Part shown: positions 32,085 to 40,026 of the stretch, piece by piece
How positions within the stretch are numbered: position 1 is the stretch's first letter
Layout: every line of letters starts with the position of its first letter
NCBI RefSeq assembly: GCF_040659735.1
Contig: NZ_JBFANZ010000020.1
Location: 44,034 to 108,033, forward strand
Direction: 5' to 3'
Origin: Micromonospora_I sp040659735
Lineage (GTDB): Bacteria > Actinomycetota > Actinomycetes > Mycobacteriales > Micromonosporaceae
Length of the DNA stretch: 64,000 bases
The notes under the pieces: model-generated
What the model saw: only the letters and a program-made list of their open reading frames with translations
Database searches by the model: none
Told to the model about the DNA's origin: nothing
Translations under genes and position numbers: made by a program

Positions 32085-34490
32085 ATGCATGCTCTCTTCG
32101 AAACCCCGCCGGTCCAGTCCACGCCACCACGCCGCTCCCACGGCGCGGGCCTCGACGCCCAGGCTCTCCTCGTCGGTCTGAACGGGCCGCAGCGCGACGC
32201 GGTGACCCATGCCGGCGCGCCGCTGTTGATCGTGGCGGGTGCGGGGTCGGGGAAGACCCGGGTCCTGACCCACCGGATCGCCTACCTGCTCGCCGCCCGT
32301 GACGTCCATCCGGGCGAGATCATCGCGATCACCTTCACCAACAAGGCCGCCGGCGAGATGAAGGAGCGGGTCGCCGCGTTGGTCGGGCCGCGCGCCCGGC
32401 TGATGTGGGTGTCGACCTTCCATTCGGCGTGCGTGCGGATCCTGCGGGCCGAGCACGAGCACGCCGGGCTGAAGTCGACCTTCTCGATCTACGATGCCGA
32501 CGACTCGCGGCGGTTGATGCAGATGGTCGTCCGTGAGCTCGACCTGGACCCGAAGCGTTATCCGGCGCGGGGCCTGGCGGCGCAGGTCTCCAACCTGAAA
32601 AACGAGCTGGTCGACCCGGAGGAGTTCGCGGGTCGGGCCAACGGGCCCAACGAGCGGGCGCTGGCCGAGGCCTACACGCTCTACCAGCGGCGACTCAAAG
32701 AGGCGCACGCGCTCGACTTCGACGACCTGATCATGACAACGGTGCACCTCCTCCAGGCGCATCCGCATGTGGCGGAGAGCTACCGCCGCCGGTTCCGGCA
32801 CGTGCTCGTCGACGAGTACCAGGACACCAACCACGCGCAGTACACCCTGATCAAGGAGCTGGTGGGGGCGGCCGACGATGGCCTGCCGATCGAGCCGGCC
32901 GAACTCTGCGTCGTCGGCGACGCCGACCAGTCGATCTACGCGTTCCGCGGCGCGACGATCCGCAACATCCTCGAGTTCGAGCGGGACTTCACCAGCGCCC
33001 GCACCATCCTCCTGGAGCAGAACTACCGCTCCACACAGACCATCCTCAACGCCGCCAACGCCGTGATCAACAACAACACGTCGCGTAAGCCGAAGCGGCT
33101 CTGGAGCGACGAGGGGGCCGGCGAGCAGATCGTCGGCTACGTGGCCGACACCGAGCACGCCGAGGCCGACTGGGTGGCACGGGAGATCGACCGGCTCTGC
33201 GACGACGGGTCGGCCCGTCCGGCCGACGTCGCGGTCTTCTACCGCACCAACGCGCAGTCCCGCGTGTTCGAAGAGGTGTTCATCCGGGTCGGGTTGCCCT
33301 ACAAGGTGGTCGGCGGGGTGCGCTTCTACGAGCGCAAGGAGGTCCGCGACGCGTTGGCCTACCTGCGTGCCGTCGTCAACGACGACGACACGGTGAGCCT
33401 CCGCCGGGTCCTCAACACCCCCCGCCGGGGGATCGGCGAGCGGGCCGAGGCGTGCGTCGAGGCGTTGGCCGCGCGGGATCGGATCTCGTTCGGCGCGGCG
33501 CTGCGCCGCGCCGTCGAGGCGCCCGGCATCTCCACGCGGGCCGCCAACTCGATCGCCGACTTCGTCGCGCTCCTTGACGGCGCCCGCGAGCTGGCCGCGA
33601 ACGGTTCCCCGGAAGATGTGCTGGAGGCGGTCCTGCTCCGGTCGGGCTACCTCGCCGAGCTGGAGGAGAGCCTCGACCCGCAGGACGCCGGGCGGGTCGA
33701 GAACCTCCAGGAGCTGGTCAGCGTCGCCCGGGAGTACACCGAGCGGGTTGAGGGGCAGGCCGAGGAGGGGGAAACCGGCGCGACGCTCGCCGGTTTCCTC
33801 GAGCAGGTCGCGCTCGTCGCCGACGCCGACCAGATTCCGAGTGACGACCCCGAGCACCAGGGCGTGGTCACGCTGATGACCCTGCACACCGCCAAGGGGC
33901 TGGAGTTCCCGGTGGTGTTCCTGACCGGCCTCGAAGACGGGGTCTTCCCGCACCTGCGCTCGCTCGGCGACACCCGCGAGCTGGAGGAGGAGCGCCGGCT
34001 CGCCTACGTCGGCATCACCCGAGCCCGCCAGCGCCTCTACCTGTCCCGTGCGGTGACCCGGTCGGCGTGGGGACAGCCCGCCTACAACCCGCCGTCCCGC
34101 TTCGTCGCGGAGCTGCCGGTGGAGCTCGTGCGCTGGGAGCGCACCGAAGGCTCCTACACGTCCTGGTCCGGCACGGGCGGCGGCGTCGGTGGGCGGGCGG
34201 GCGGCGCCGAGCGTTCGGCCGCCGCGCGTGGCGGTGGCTTCGCCGGCGGTACGCCGAAGGCGGCCCGCCTCGCCGAACGGCTCGGCATCGACGGCAGTCG
34301 GTTGGCCACGGCGAGCGAGCTGCCCCAGGCTCCGAAGGTCGCGGTAGGGGACCGGGTCAACCACCAACGCTACGGCCTGGGTCGGGTGCTCGCCGTCGAA
34401 GGACACGGACCGGGTGCGCGGGCGCAGATCGACTTCGGTGAGCAGACCATGTGGCTCGTGCTGCGGCACGCGCCGCTCGACAAGCTCTGA
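32085..34490 (+). CDS. pcrA: ATP-dependent DNA helicase PcrA/UvrD1
   Basis: 801 residues, superfamily 1A 3'-5' helicase. Motif I GAGSGKT, Ia AITFTNKAAGEM, II VDEYQDTN, III GDADQSIYAFRGA, IV QNYRST, V TLHTAKGLEFPVVFL, VI YVGITRARQRLYLS are all present; the C-terminal part has the KVAVGDRVNHQRYGLG Tudor-like domain used to bind RNA polymerase. Acts in nucleotide excision repair and replication conflict resolution. TAGAAT at 32070-32075 is 9 bases before the ATG and there is no ribosome site, so leaderless. Rv0949 (uvrD1) has the same neighbours. Confidence 0.96.
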   Translation: MHALFETPPVQSTPPRRSHGAGLDAQALLVGLNGPQRDAVTHAGAPLLIVAGAGSGKTRVLTHRIAYLLAARDVHPGEIIAITFTNKAAGEMKERVAALVGPRARLMWVSTFHSACVRILRAEHEHAGLKSTFSIYDADDSRRLMQMVVRELDLDPKRYPARGLAAQVSNLKNELVDPEEFAGRANGPNERALAEAYTLYQRRLKEAHALDFDDLIMTTVHLLQAHPHVAESYRRRFRHVLVDEYQDTNHAQYTLIKELVGAADDGLPIEPAELCVVGDADQSIYAFRGATIRNILEFERDFTSARTILLEQNYRSTQTILNAANAVINNNTSRKPKRLWSDEGAGEQIVGYVADTEHAEADWVAREIDRLCDDGSARPADVAVFYRTNAQSRVFEEVFIRVGLPYKVVGGVRFYERKEVRDALAYLRAVVNDDDTVSLRRVLNTPRRGIGERAEACVEALAARDRISFGAALRRAVEAPGISTRAANSIADFVALLDGARELAANGSPEDVLEAVLLRSGYLAELEESLDPQDAGRVENLQELVSVAREYTERVEGQAEEGETGATLAGFLEQVALVADADQIPSDDPEHQGVVTLMTLHTAKGLEFPVVFLTGLEDGVFPHLRSLGDTRELEEERRLAYVGITRARQRLYLSRAVTRSAWGQPAYNPPSRFVAELPVELVRWERTEGSYTSWSGTGGGVGGRAGGAERSAAARGGGFAGGTPKAARLAERLGIDGSRLATASELPQAPKVAVGDRVNHQRYGLGRVLAVEGHGPGARAQIDFGEQTMWLVLRHAPLDKL

Positions 34491-34515
34491 ACCCTCCGTT
34501 CGTCCACGTGTAGTC

Positions 34516-34548
34516 GGAAGCCCGGTTCGCTGACCGAACCGGGCTTCC
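34516..34548 (+). terminator. Terminator of pcrA
   Basis: GGAAGCCCGGTTCG (34516-34529) and its complement (34535-34548) form a 14-bp stem with a 5-base loop. Confidence 0.85.
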
Positions 34549-34569
34549 GGGCAACACAGAGTGATCAAA

Positions 34570-34600
34570 AATCGCCCGCGCCGGACCGGCGCGGGCGATT
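34570..34600 (-). terminator. Terminator of the M23 peptidase gene
   Basis: AATCGCCCGCGCCGG and its complement span 34570-34600; on the minus strand the stem is followed by a run of five T. Lies just after the peptidase stop codon. Confidence 0.88.
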
Positions 34601-34617
34601 GTGAGGCGTGGCGGAGG

Positions 34618-35346
34618 TCACTGACTCCCGGTGCCGCCGTAGATTGCCTCGATCTGCAGCTTGATGTCGACGCCCTTGGCCCGCAGATACGGGATCGGGT
34701 CCTTGGCCTGCCCGTTGGCGTGCACCTCAAGGTGCAGGTGGGCACCGTAGGAGTGGCCGGTGTTGCCCACCTCGCCGAGCACATCGCCGGCCTTGACCTG
34801 CTGGCCGACCTTCACGTTGATCTTCGACGAGTGGCCGTAGACGGACTCGGTCCCGTCGTCGTGCCGGACGATCACGCAGTAGCCGTAGCCGCCGTTCCAG
34901 CCCGCCAACGTCACGGTGCCGGAGTGGATCGCGCCGTAGGGGGTGCCCTCGGGGGCGGCGAGATCGATGCCGCCGTGCAGCTTGCCCCAGCGCATCCCGT
35001 AGGGAGAGGTGAAGGTGTAGCCGTGCAGGGGGAGCAGCCAGACATCCGGCGCGGCCTGCGTCATCGAGGTGGCGAGCCCGGCGCGTTCGGTGTCACGCGA
35101 GGCGCGAGCGGCATCCTGGGCGCGGGTCGACGCGTCCGTGGTCGTCGCGCTCGCGGTCTCCAGGTCGGCCAGGGTCGAGGGGCTCACCGTCTTGGCGTCG
35201 GGAAGGGCCGCGCCGGCGCCGAGGGCGACGATGCCGGCACCGACGAACGCGGTGGTGACGACGGCGGCGTAGCGGCTCCGCGGGGGGGTGGGCACGCGGC
35301 GGCGGCCGCGATATCGGTCGGGCTCAGACGACAGGCGCTGGCGCAC
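34618..35346 (-). CDS. M23 family metallopeptidase (peptidoglycan endopeptidase)
   Basis: 242 residues. A short basic N-terminus, one signal/anchor helix (AAVVTTAFVGAGIVALGAGAAL), an Ala/Thr-rich coil, then the LytM domain: GMRWGKLHGGIDLAAPEGTP with zinc His and Asp, and YGAHLHLEVH with the HxH pair. Should cut cross-links in peptidoglycan. GTG 35346 was chosen because GGAGGG lies 5 bases upstream; a GTG two codons earlier is too close to it. Orthologous in place to Rv0950c beside uvrD1 and sucC. Confidence 0.92.
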   Translation of the reverse strand: MRQRLSSEPDRYRGRRRVPTPPRSRYAAVVTTAFVGAGIVALGAGAALPDAKTVSPSTLADLETASATTTDASTRAQDAARASRDTERAGLATSMTQAAPDVWLLPLHGYTFTSPYGMRWGKLHGGIDLAAPEGTPYGAIHSGTVTLAGWNGGYGYCVIVRHDDGTESVYGHSSKINVKVGQQVKAGDVLGEVGNTGHSYGAHLHLEVHANGQAKDPIPYLRAKGVDIKLQIEAIYGGTGSQ

Positions 35347-35382
35347 GCACACCCTCCGTTGTCGGGTCAGTCAGGCGGTATC

Positions 35383-35415
35383 GCGAGCGTCGGTGAACCG
35401 GGGATGAACGCTCGC
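35383..35415 (-). promoter_or_regulatory. Hairpin in the M23 mRNA leader
   Basis: GCGAGCGT (35383-35390) and ACGCTCGC (35408-35415) form an 8-bp stem with a 17-base loop, between the promoter and the ribosome site. I looked for the conserved parts of the c-di-AMP (ydaO) riboswitch, common before such genes, and did not find them. Confidence 0.45.
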
Positions 35416-35460
35416 TGACCGCGTCGTCAGCCGGTGGTGTACCAGATGACAACCGTGGAC

Positions 35461-35489
35461 ACGTTAGCCAACCCCTAGGCGCGTTACAA
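35461..35489 (-). promoter_or_regulatory. Promoter of the M23 peptidase
   Basis: TTGTAA (complement of 35484-35489), a 17-base spacer and TAACGT (complement of 35461-35466), giving a leader of about 105 bases before the GTG at 35346. Confidence 0.6.
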
Positions 35490-35498
35490 GCTGGACCG

Positions 35499-35611
35499 CC
35501 GAATTAGTGATTCGGAGTGCGACTGTCCGTTGGGGAATGCCGGTATTCGTAACCTTTTGTATACAGCCTCGTTGGTAACGGAAAGTTACATTGAGGCTGA
35601 CGGATCGTCAG
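35499..35611 (+). promoter_or_regulatory. AT-rich, structured leader of the icmB gene
   Basis: Three hairpins in a row: CCGAAT/ATTCGG (35499-35515), a two-part stem AGCCTC...GAGGCT with inner GTAAC/GTTAC (35565-35598) and CTGACG/CGTCAG (35597-35611). The second and third share CT at 35597-35598. The base composition is far less GC-rich than the genome. I could not match a cobalamin riboswitch box. Confidence 0.5.
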
Positions 35612-35738
35612 TGTGTTCGCCCCGGATGGGAGACGACCCGGGAGTCCCCCTACGGGGCCACCTCCCCGGTTCGACGCGCCCTGGGTTACCGTTCGTTCAG
35701 GTGGAAGGCAACGGATGCCCTCGGAAGGTGTTGCGCTG

Positions 35739-36143
35739 ATGAGTTCTCGAATTCGGGTCGTCGTCGCCAAGCCGGGCCTCGACGGGCATGACCGCGGCGC
35801 CAAGGTCGTCGCGCGGGCGCTCCGCGACGCCGGTATGGAGGTCATCTACACCGGGCTGCACCAGACTCCCGAGCAGATCGTCGAGACGGCGATCCAGGAG
35901 GACGCCGACGCGGTGGGGCTCTCCGTGCTCTCCGGTGCCCACATGACGCTTTTCCGTCGGCTCCTCGAACTGCTCGCGGAGCGTGGGGCGGAGGACATCG
36001 TCGTCTTCGGTGGCGGCATCATCCCCGAGGCCGACATGCCGGAGCTGGCCCGGCTCGGGGTAGCCAGGATCTTCACGCCCGGCGCGACCACCCAGTCAAT
36101 CGTGGAGTGGGTCCGCGAGAACGTGGCGGCCCCCGTCGCCTGA
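35739..36143 (+). CDS. icmB: Isobutyryl-CoA mutase small (B12-binding) subunit
   Basis: 134 residues, essentially only a cobalamin-binding domain. VVVAKPGLDGHDRGAKVVARALRDAGMEVIYTG has the DxHxxG motif whose His binds cobalt; SVLSGAH and VFGGGIIPEAD complete the family pattern. Length and wording match IcmB of Streptomyces, which pairs with IcmA to interconvert isobutyryl- and n-butyryl-CoA. No IcmA is in the window. ATG 35739 has GGAAGGTG upstream; an ATG at 35715 with GGAAGG is an alternative. Could also serve another acyl-CoA mutase. Confidence 0.9.
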   Translation: MSSRIRVVVAKPGLDGHDRGAKVVARALRDAGMEVIYTGLHQTPEQIVETAIQEDADAVGLSVLSGAHMTLFRRLLELLAERGAEDIVVFGGGIIPEADMPELARLGVARIFTPGATTQSIVEWVRENVAAPVA

Positions 36144-36190
36144 AAGCCGCACGGACCGTCGCCTGAAACGGGACTTATCAGCGCCTGAAA
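36137..36190 (+). repeat. Three copies of CGCCTGAAA at 22-23 bp spacing
   Basis: Copies at 36137-36145 (spanning the icmB stop), 36160-36168 and 36182-36190, with partly shared flanks (ACGGACCG). Looks like a short degenerate tandem duplication. Confidence 0.6.
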
Positions 36191-36258
36191 CGGCGAACGG
36201 ACCGGCGCGAGATCGCGGCGGTCCGGATGGGGCGGCAATGATTGGCGCGGAATTAGGT

Positions 36259-36295
36259 GAGAGGCCGGACGCACCCCTCACACGTCCGGCCTCTC
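36259..36295 (+). terminator. Terminator of icmB
   Basis: GAGAGGCCGGACG (36259-36271) and its complement (36283-36295) give a 13-bp stem, 115 bases after the stop codon. Confidence 0.85.
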
Positions 36296-36301
36296 GATGC
36301 A

Positions 36302-36348
36302 CGATGCCCCGCCGCCACCCCTCGACCGACAGGGCATCGGCCGTTTTT
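36302..36348 (+). terminator. Second terminator with T5 tract
   Basis: CGATGCCC (36302-36309) and GGGCATCG (36332-36339) with a 22-base loop, followed by TTTTT at 36344-36348. The rest of the gap to 36527 shows no gene; the promoter of the next gene should be there. Confidence 0.6.
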
Positions 36349-36527
36349 GTCGTCCCGCCGTAGCGCTTCGACATCTGAATCAACGATGTCCGAGGGCGGT
36401 GGTTACGCGGACGGCGGGAACTCTTTCCCGGCATTCCGGCCGCCTCCCGGGAGGCCTGCTGGCGATGATCGCGGTCGGTCGTACGCTGTTGGCGCGTCCG
36501 TCCTGATCCGCGCGCCTGGAGTCGTCG

Positions 36528-37232
36528 ATGAGCATCCCGCCGCAGCCGCAGCCGCAGCCGCAGCCGCAGCCGCACGGCTGGCCGCAGCAGCCGCAGGTCC
36601 CCGGCTGGCCGCAGCAGCCGCCGCCGGCGGGTTGGCCGCAGCAGCCGATGCCGCAGGGCGGCTGGCACCAGCCACCGGTGATCGCGAAGCGCATCCCGGA
36701 GGACCAGCCCTTCATCGTCCGGCACAGCGCGCCCAAGCGGGTTCTGCAGTTCGGCCTGCTCCTGCTCTTCGTCGCAGTGGCCGTCGCCTGCCCGTTGGGG
36801 CTGGCCGCGGCGGGGAGCGGGGAGGGTGCTCTCCCGCTCGTCGTGATGACCGGCGGCCTCCTCGGGTTCTTCGCGCTGATCTTCGGACTGCAGATCTATC
36901 TGCTCACCTCAGGTGGCCCGGTCCTCGCGATGGGTCCCGCCGGACTTTGGATCAAGACCAGGCCGACGCGCGGGCAGTCCGTCTGGCTCCCGTGGGAGGC
37001 GGTCGAGCAGGTGTACCGGCGCCGGTGGGGCCTGGACAAGATGGTCTGCGTGAAGCCGCGTGACCCCCGGATCTCCGGCAATCTCGGTGGGTTCACCGCG
37101 TTCGACGCGGGGATGCAGCGGCTCTTCTTCGGCACCGGGTTCACCGCGCCGCTCACCTTCGCCGATCGCCCGGAGCAGGAGATCATGGGGGCCATCGCGC
37201 ACTTCTCCGCCGGTCGCTGCCCCCTGGTCTGA
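36528..37232 (+). CDS. Proline/glutamine-rich membrane protein
   Basis: 234 residues, family not recognised. The first 60 residues are a run of Pro-Gln then GWPQQP repeats; two hydrophobic segments follow (VLQFGLLLLFVAVAVACPLGL and VVMTGGLLGFFALIFGLQIYLL) and a C-terminal cytoplasmic domain of about 110 residues with VWLPWEAVEQVYRRRWGLDKMVCVKPRDPR, which resembles bacterial PH-like membrane-associated domains. CTGGAG precedes the ATG. Downstream is the sucCD operon, but no functional link is evident. Confidence 0.85.
   Translation: MSIPPQPQPQPQPQPHGWPQQPQVPGWPQQPPPAGWPQQPMPQGGWHQPPVIAKRIPEDQPFIVRHSAPKRVLQFGLLLLFVAVAVACPLGLAAAGSGEGALPLVVMTGGLLGFFALIFGLQIYLLTSGGPVLAMGPAGLWIKTRPTRGQSVWLPWEAVEQVYRRRWGLDKMVCVKPRDPRISGNLGGFTAFDAGMQRLFFGTGFTAPLTFADRPEQEIMGAIAHFSAGRCPLV
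36539..36574 (+). repeat. Hexanucleotide CCGCAG microsatellite inside a gene
   Basis: About six tandem copies of CCGCAG encode the Pro-Gln run at the N-terminus of the membrane protein. The repeat unit keeps the frame when copy number changes. Confidence 0.8.
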
Positions 37233-37309
37233 CCCGTCCCGTGCGCGCGTGACCAGGTACGTTTCGCGTGGCGCGCCGCCGACACGCCGGAATGGGCGCC
37301 GGTTTGCGG

Positions 37310-37406
37310 GGAATGGGGGCTGTGCATTACCGCACATGCCGCGCCCGCCTGGTTGCGACCGGTGCCGGTGTCGCTAGGCTGCGCCAGATGACGCCGCCCC
37401 CATTCC
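37310..37406 (+). promoter_or_regulatory. sucC promoter region with inverted repeat
   Basis: TTGCGA (37353-37358), a 16-base spacer and TAGGCT (37375-37380). The promoter is bracketed by the perfect 11-bp inverted pair GGAATGGGGGC (37310-37320) and GCCCCCATTCC (37396-37406), which could be a looped operator. An ATG 7 bases after the -10 opens a frame out of phase with sucC and is probably not used. Confidence 0.5.
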
Positions 37407-37482
37407 GGGACGGATGTCATCCACTTTTCACGCTGGCGGCGGCGCGACGTCGCGCCGCGGAGACGGAACGGGACGCGCAAAC

Positions 37483-38661
37483 GTGGACCTGTACGAGTAC
37501 CAGGGGCGCGACATGTTCGAGCGACACGGCTTGCCCGTGCTCGCCGGCGGCGTCGCCACGACCCCGGAGGAGGCCCGCGCGATCGCCGAACGCCTCGGCG
37601 GCCGCGTGGTTGTCAAGGCTCAAGTCAAGGTCGGTGGCCGGGGCAAGGCGGGCGGCGTCAAGCTCGCCGACGGCGCCGAGGAGACGGTGGCCCGCGCCAG
37701 CGACATCCTCGGCATGGACATCAAGGACCACACCGTCCACAAGGTCATGATCACGGTGACCGCGGACATCGCCGAGGAGTACTACCTCTCCTACCTGCTG
37801 GACCGCGCGAACCGCACCTTCCTGTGCATCGCCAGCGTGGCCGGCGGCATGGACATCGAGCAGGTCGCCGTCGAGTCGCCGGAGAAGGTGGCCAAGATCG
37901 CCATCGATGCCAACACCGGCGTCGACGAGGCCAAGGCGCGCGAGATCGTGAGCGCCGCCCGCTTCCCGGCGGAGGTCGCCGACCAGATCACCGACATCGC
38001 GGTCAAACTGTGGCAGGCGTTCGTCGCCGAGGACGCGACCCTGGTCGAGGTCAACCCGCTCGCCAAGACCGCCAGCGGCCAGGTGCTCTGCCTGGACGCC
38101 AAGGTCACGTTGGACGAGAACGCGGGCTTCCGCCACCCCGACCACGAGGCCCTCGTCGACCAGTCGGCGGTGGACCCGCTGGAGCAGCGCGCCAAGGAGA
38201 AGGACCTCAACTACGTCAAGCTCGACGGCGAGGTCGGCATCATCGGCAACGGTGCGGGTCTCGTCATGTCGACCCTCGACGTGGTGGCCTACGCCGGCGA
38301 GGCGCACGGCGGCGTGAAGCCCGCCAACTTCCTCGACATCGGTGGCGGCGCGAGCGCGGCGGTCATGGCCAACGGACTGGAGATCGTCCTCTCCGACCCG
38401 GCCGTGAAGAGCATCTTCGTCAACGTCTTCGGCGGCATCACCGCCTGCGACGAGGTCGCCAACGGCATCATCCAGGCCCTCGCCCTGCTCGAGCAGCGCG
38501 GCGAGACGGTCACCAAGCCGCTGGTCGTACGGCTGGACGGCAACAACGCCGAGGCCGGGCGCGCCATTCTCAACGATGCCGCCAACCCGCTCGTCGAGCG
38601 CGTTGACACCATGGACGGGGCGGCCGAGCGTGCCGCCGAGCTCGCTGCGGCGGGGAAGTGA
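37483..38661 (+). CDS. sucC: Succinate-CoA ligase (ADP/GDP-forming) beta subunit
   Basis: 392 residues from GTG 37483, giving the family N-terminus MDLYEYQGRDMFERHGLPV. The ATP-grasp domain has VVKAQVKVGGRGKAGGVK and EVNPL; the C-terminal CoA-ligase part has GGGASAAVMANGL and FVNVFGGITACDEVANGI. With SucD it forms succinate and ATP or GTP from succinyl-CoA in the TCA cycle. Only a weak ribosome site is seen. sucD follows 6 bases later. Confidence 0.95.
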   Translation: MDLYEYQGRDMFERHGLPVLAGGVATTPEEARAIAERLGGRVVVKAQVKVGGRGKAGGVKLADGAEETVARASDILGMDIKDHTVHKVMITVTADIAEEYYLSYLLDRANRTFLCIASVAGGMDIEQVAVESPEKVAKIAIDANTGVDEAKAREIVSAARFPAEVADQITDIAVKLWQAFVAEDATLVEVNPLAKTASGQVLCLDAKVTLDENAGFRHPDHEALVDQSAVDPLEQRAKEKDLNYVKLDGEVGIIGNGAGLVMSTLDVVAYAGEAHGGVKPANFLDIGGGASAAVMANGLEIVLSDPAVKSIFVNVFGGITACDEVANGIIQALALLEQRGETVTKPLVVRLDGNNAEAGRAILNDAANPLVERVDTMDGAAERAAELAAAGK

Positions 38662-38667
38662 TCTGAC

Positions 38668-39555
38668 ATGGCTATCTGGCTGACCAAGGACTCCAAGGTC
38701 ATCGTGCAGGGGATGACCGGCTCCGAGGGCTCGAAGCACACCCGACGGATGCTGGCCGCCGGCACCGCCGTCGTCGGTGGGACCAACCCGCGCAAGGCGG
38801 GTCAGACGGTCGACTTCGACGGCACGGCGCTGCCGGTCTTCGCCGGCGTGAGCGAGGCGATGAAGGAAACCGGTGCGGACGTCACCGTCATCTTCGTCCC
38901 GCCGCAGTTCACCAAGGCGGCCGTGATCGAGGCGATCGACGCCGAGATCCCGCTCGCCGTGGTCATCACCGAGGGCATTCCGGTGCACGACAGCGCGGCG
39001 TTCTGGGCCTACAACGTGGCGAAGGGGAGCAAGACCCGGATCATCGGGCCGAACTGCCCCGGCATCGCCTCGCCCGGCGCGTCGAACGCCGGCATCATCC
39101 CGGCCGACATCACGCCGGCCGGCCGGATCGGCCTGGTGAGCAAGAGCGGCACGCTGACCTACCAGCTCATGTACGAGCTGCGGGACTTCGGCTTCTCCAC
39201 CTGCGTCGGCATCGGTGGCGACCCTGTCATCGGGACGACCCACATCGACGCGCTCGCGGCGTTCCAGGACGACCCGGAGACCGACGCGATCGTGATGATC
39301 GGCGAGATCGGCGGCGACGCCGAGGAGCGGGCGGCCGAGTTCATCAAGGCCAACGTGACGAAGCCGGTGGTCGGCTACATCGCCGGCTTCACCGCGCCGC
39401 CCGGCAAGACGATGGGGCACGCGGGCGCCATCATCTCCGGCTCGGCCGGTACCGCGGACGCCAAGAAGGCGGCGCTCGAGGCCGCCGGGGTCAAGGTCGG
39501 CAAGACGCCGAGCGAGACCGCCCGGCTCATGCGCGAGGTCATGTCCGCCATCTGA
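38668..39555 (+). CDS. sucD: Succinate-CoA ligase alpha subunit
   Basis: 295 residues. CoA-binding Rossmann part with VIVQGMTGSEGSKHTRRML and GTNPRKAGQ; ligase part with IIGPNCPGIASPG and the phospho-His segment KTMGHAGAIISGSAGTA. Full family length. Follows sucC in one operon; a terminator is 15 bases after the stop. Confidence 0.96.
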   Translation: MAIWLTKDSKVIVQGMTGSEGSKHTRRMLAAGTAVVGGTNPRKAGQTVDFDGTALPVFAGVSEAMKETGADVTVIFVPPQFTKAAVIEAIDAEIPLAVVITEGIPVHDSAAFWAYNVAKGSKTRIIGPNCPGIASPGASNAGIIPADITPAGRIGLVSKSGTLTYQLMYELRDFGFSTCVGIGGDPVIGTTHIDALAAFQDDPETDAIVMIGEIGGDAEERAAEFIKANVTKPVVGYIAGFTAPPGKTMGHAGAIISGSAGTADAKKAALEAAGVKVGKTPSETARLMREVMSAI

Positions 39556-39570
39556 CGGAGTACGACGCAC

Positions 39571-39598
39571 AGGGCCGGTCGCGATTGCGGCCGGCCCT
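39571..39598. terminator. Terminator, sucD / DUF4190 gene
   Basis: AGGGCCGGTCGC (39571-39582) and its complement (39587-39598, one G-T pair) with loop GATT, between convergent genes. Confidence 0.8.
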
Positions 39599-39613
39599 TC
39601 TGCGCGTCCGGCT

Positions 39614-39862
39614 TCACATGCCCGGATAGCGTCCGGTCGCGCGCAGCACGGCGCTAGCGACGACGTTGACCACGCTCACTGCGATCGCCACCCAGCCGAG
39701 CACGGGGGACCGGCCGCACCGCCGGGCGTCGCGGATCGAGAGATAACCGAAGACGATACCGAGGATCCCGCAGAGCAGGCCGACGACGATTCCGAGGACG
39801 CCCCACAAGGTGGTGCGGTCGTTGCCGGGCGCCGCCGCCGGCGGCGGGTACGGTGCGCTCAC
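39614..39862 (-). CDS. DUF4190-like small membrane protein
   Basis: 82 residues. A short Pro/Ala leader, then two hydrophobic segments (LWGVLGIVVGLLCGILGIVFGYLSI and LGWVAIAVSVVNVVASAVL), with the loop RDARRCGRS between them, as in DUF4190 proteins. Function unknown. Divergent from perM. Confidence 0.8.
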   Translation of the reverse strand: MSAPYPPPAAAPGNDRTTLWGVLGIVVGLLCGILGIVFGYLSIRDARRCGRSPVLGWVAIAVSVVNVVASAVLRATGRYPGM

Positions 39863-40026
39863 GGGGCCTCCACGGGTCTGCGTCTACCCGGAGCATGGGA
39901 CCGACGGTCCGCAACCAGACGCTAGCCCGGCCTCACGTCCAATATCCGAATATCAACGAACTGTGTGATCGTCACCGGTGGTGTTGCCCGCCGCCCGACC
40001 GGTCGACGTGCCAAAGTAGGGGCCTG

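Noticed and set aside
35353..35738. Possible c-di-AMP (ydaO) or cobalamin riboswitch between the M23 and icmB genes
   Set aside because: Both would fit the neighbours, but I could not find the conserved core segments of either class; only generic hairpins are seen.
36541..36572. CRISPR-like direct repeats
   Set aside because: The hexanucleotide repeats are contiguous without spacers and lie in a coding sequence.
37388..37750. ATG placed 7 bases after a good -10 box, opening a 120-residue frame over the start of sucC
   Set aside because: Its composition is that of a shadow frame of sucC and it would block sucC translation; the box is more simply the sucC promoter.
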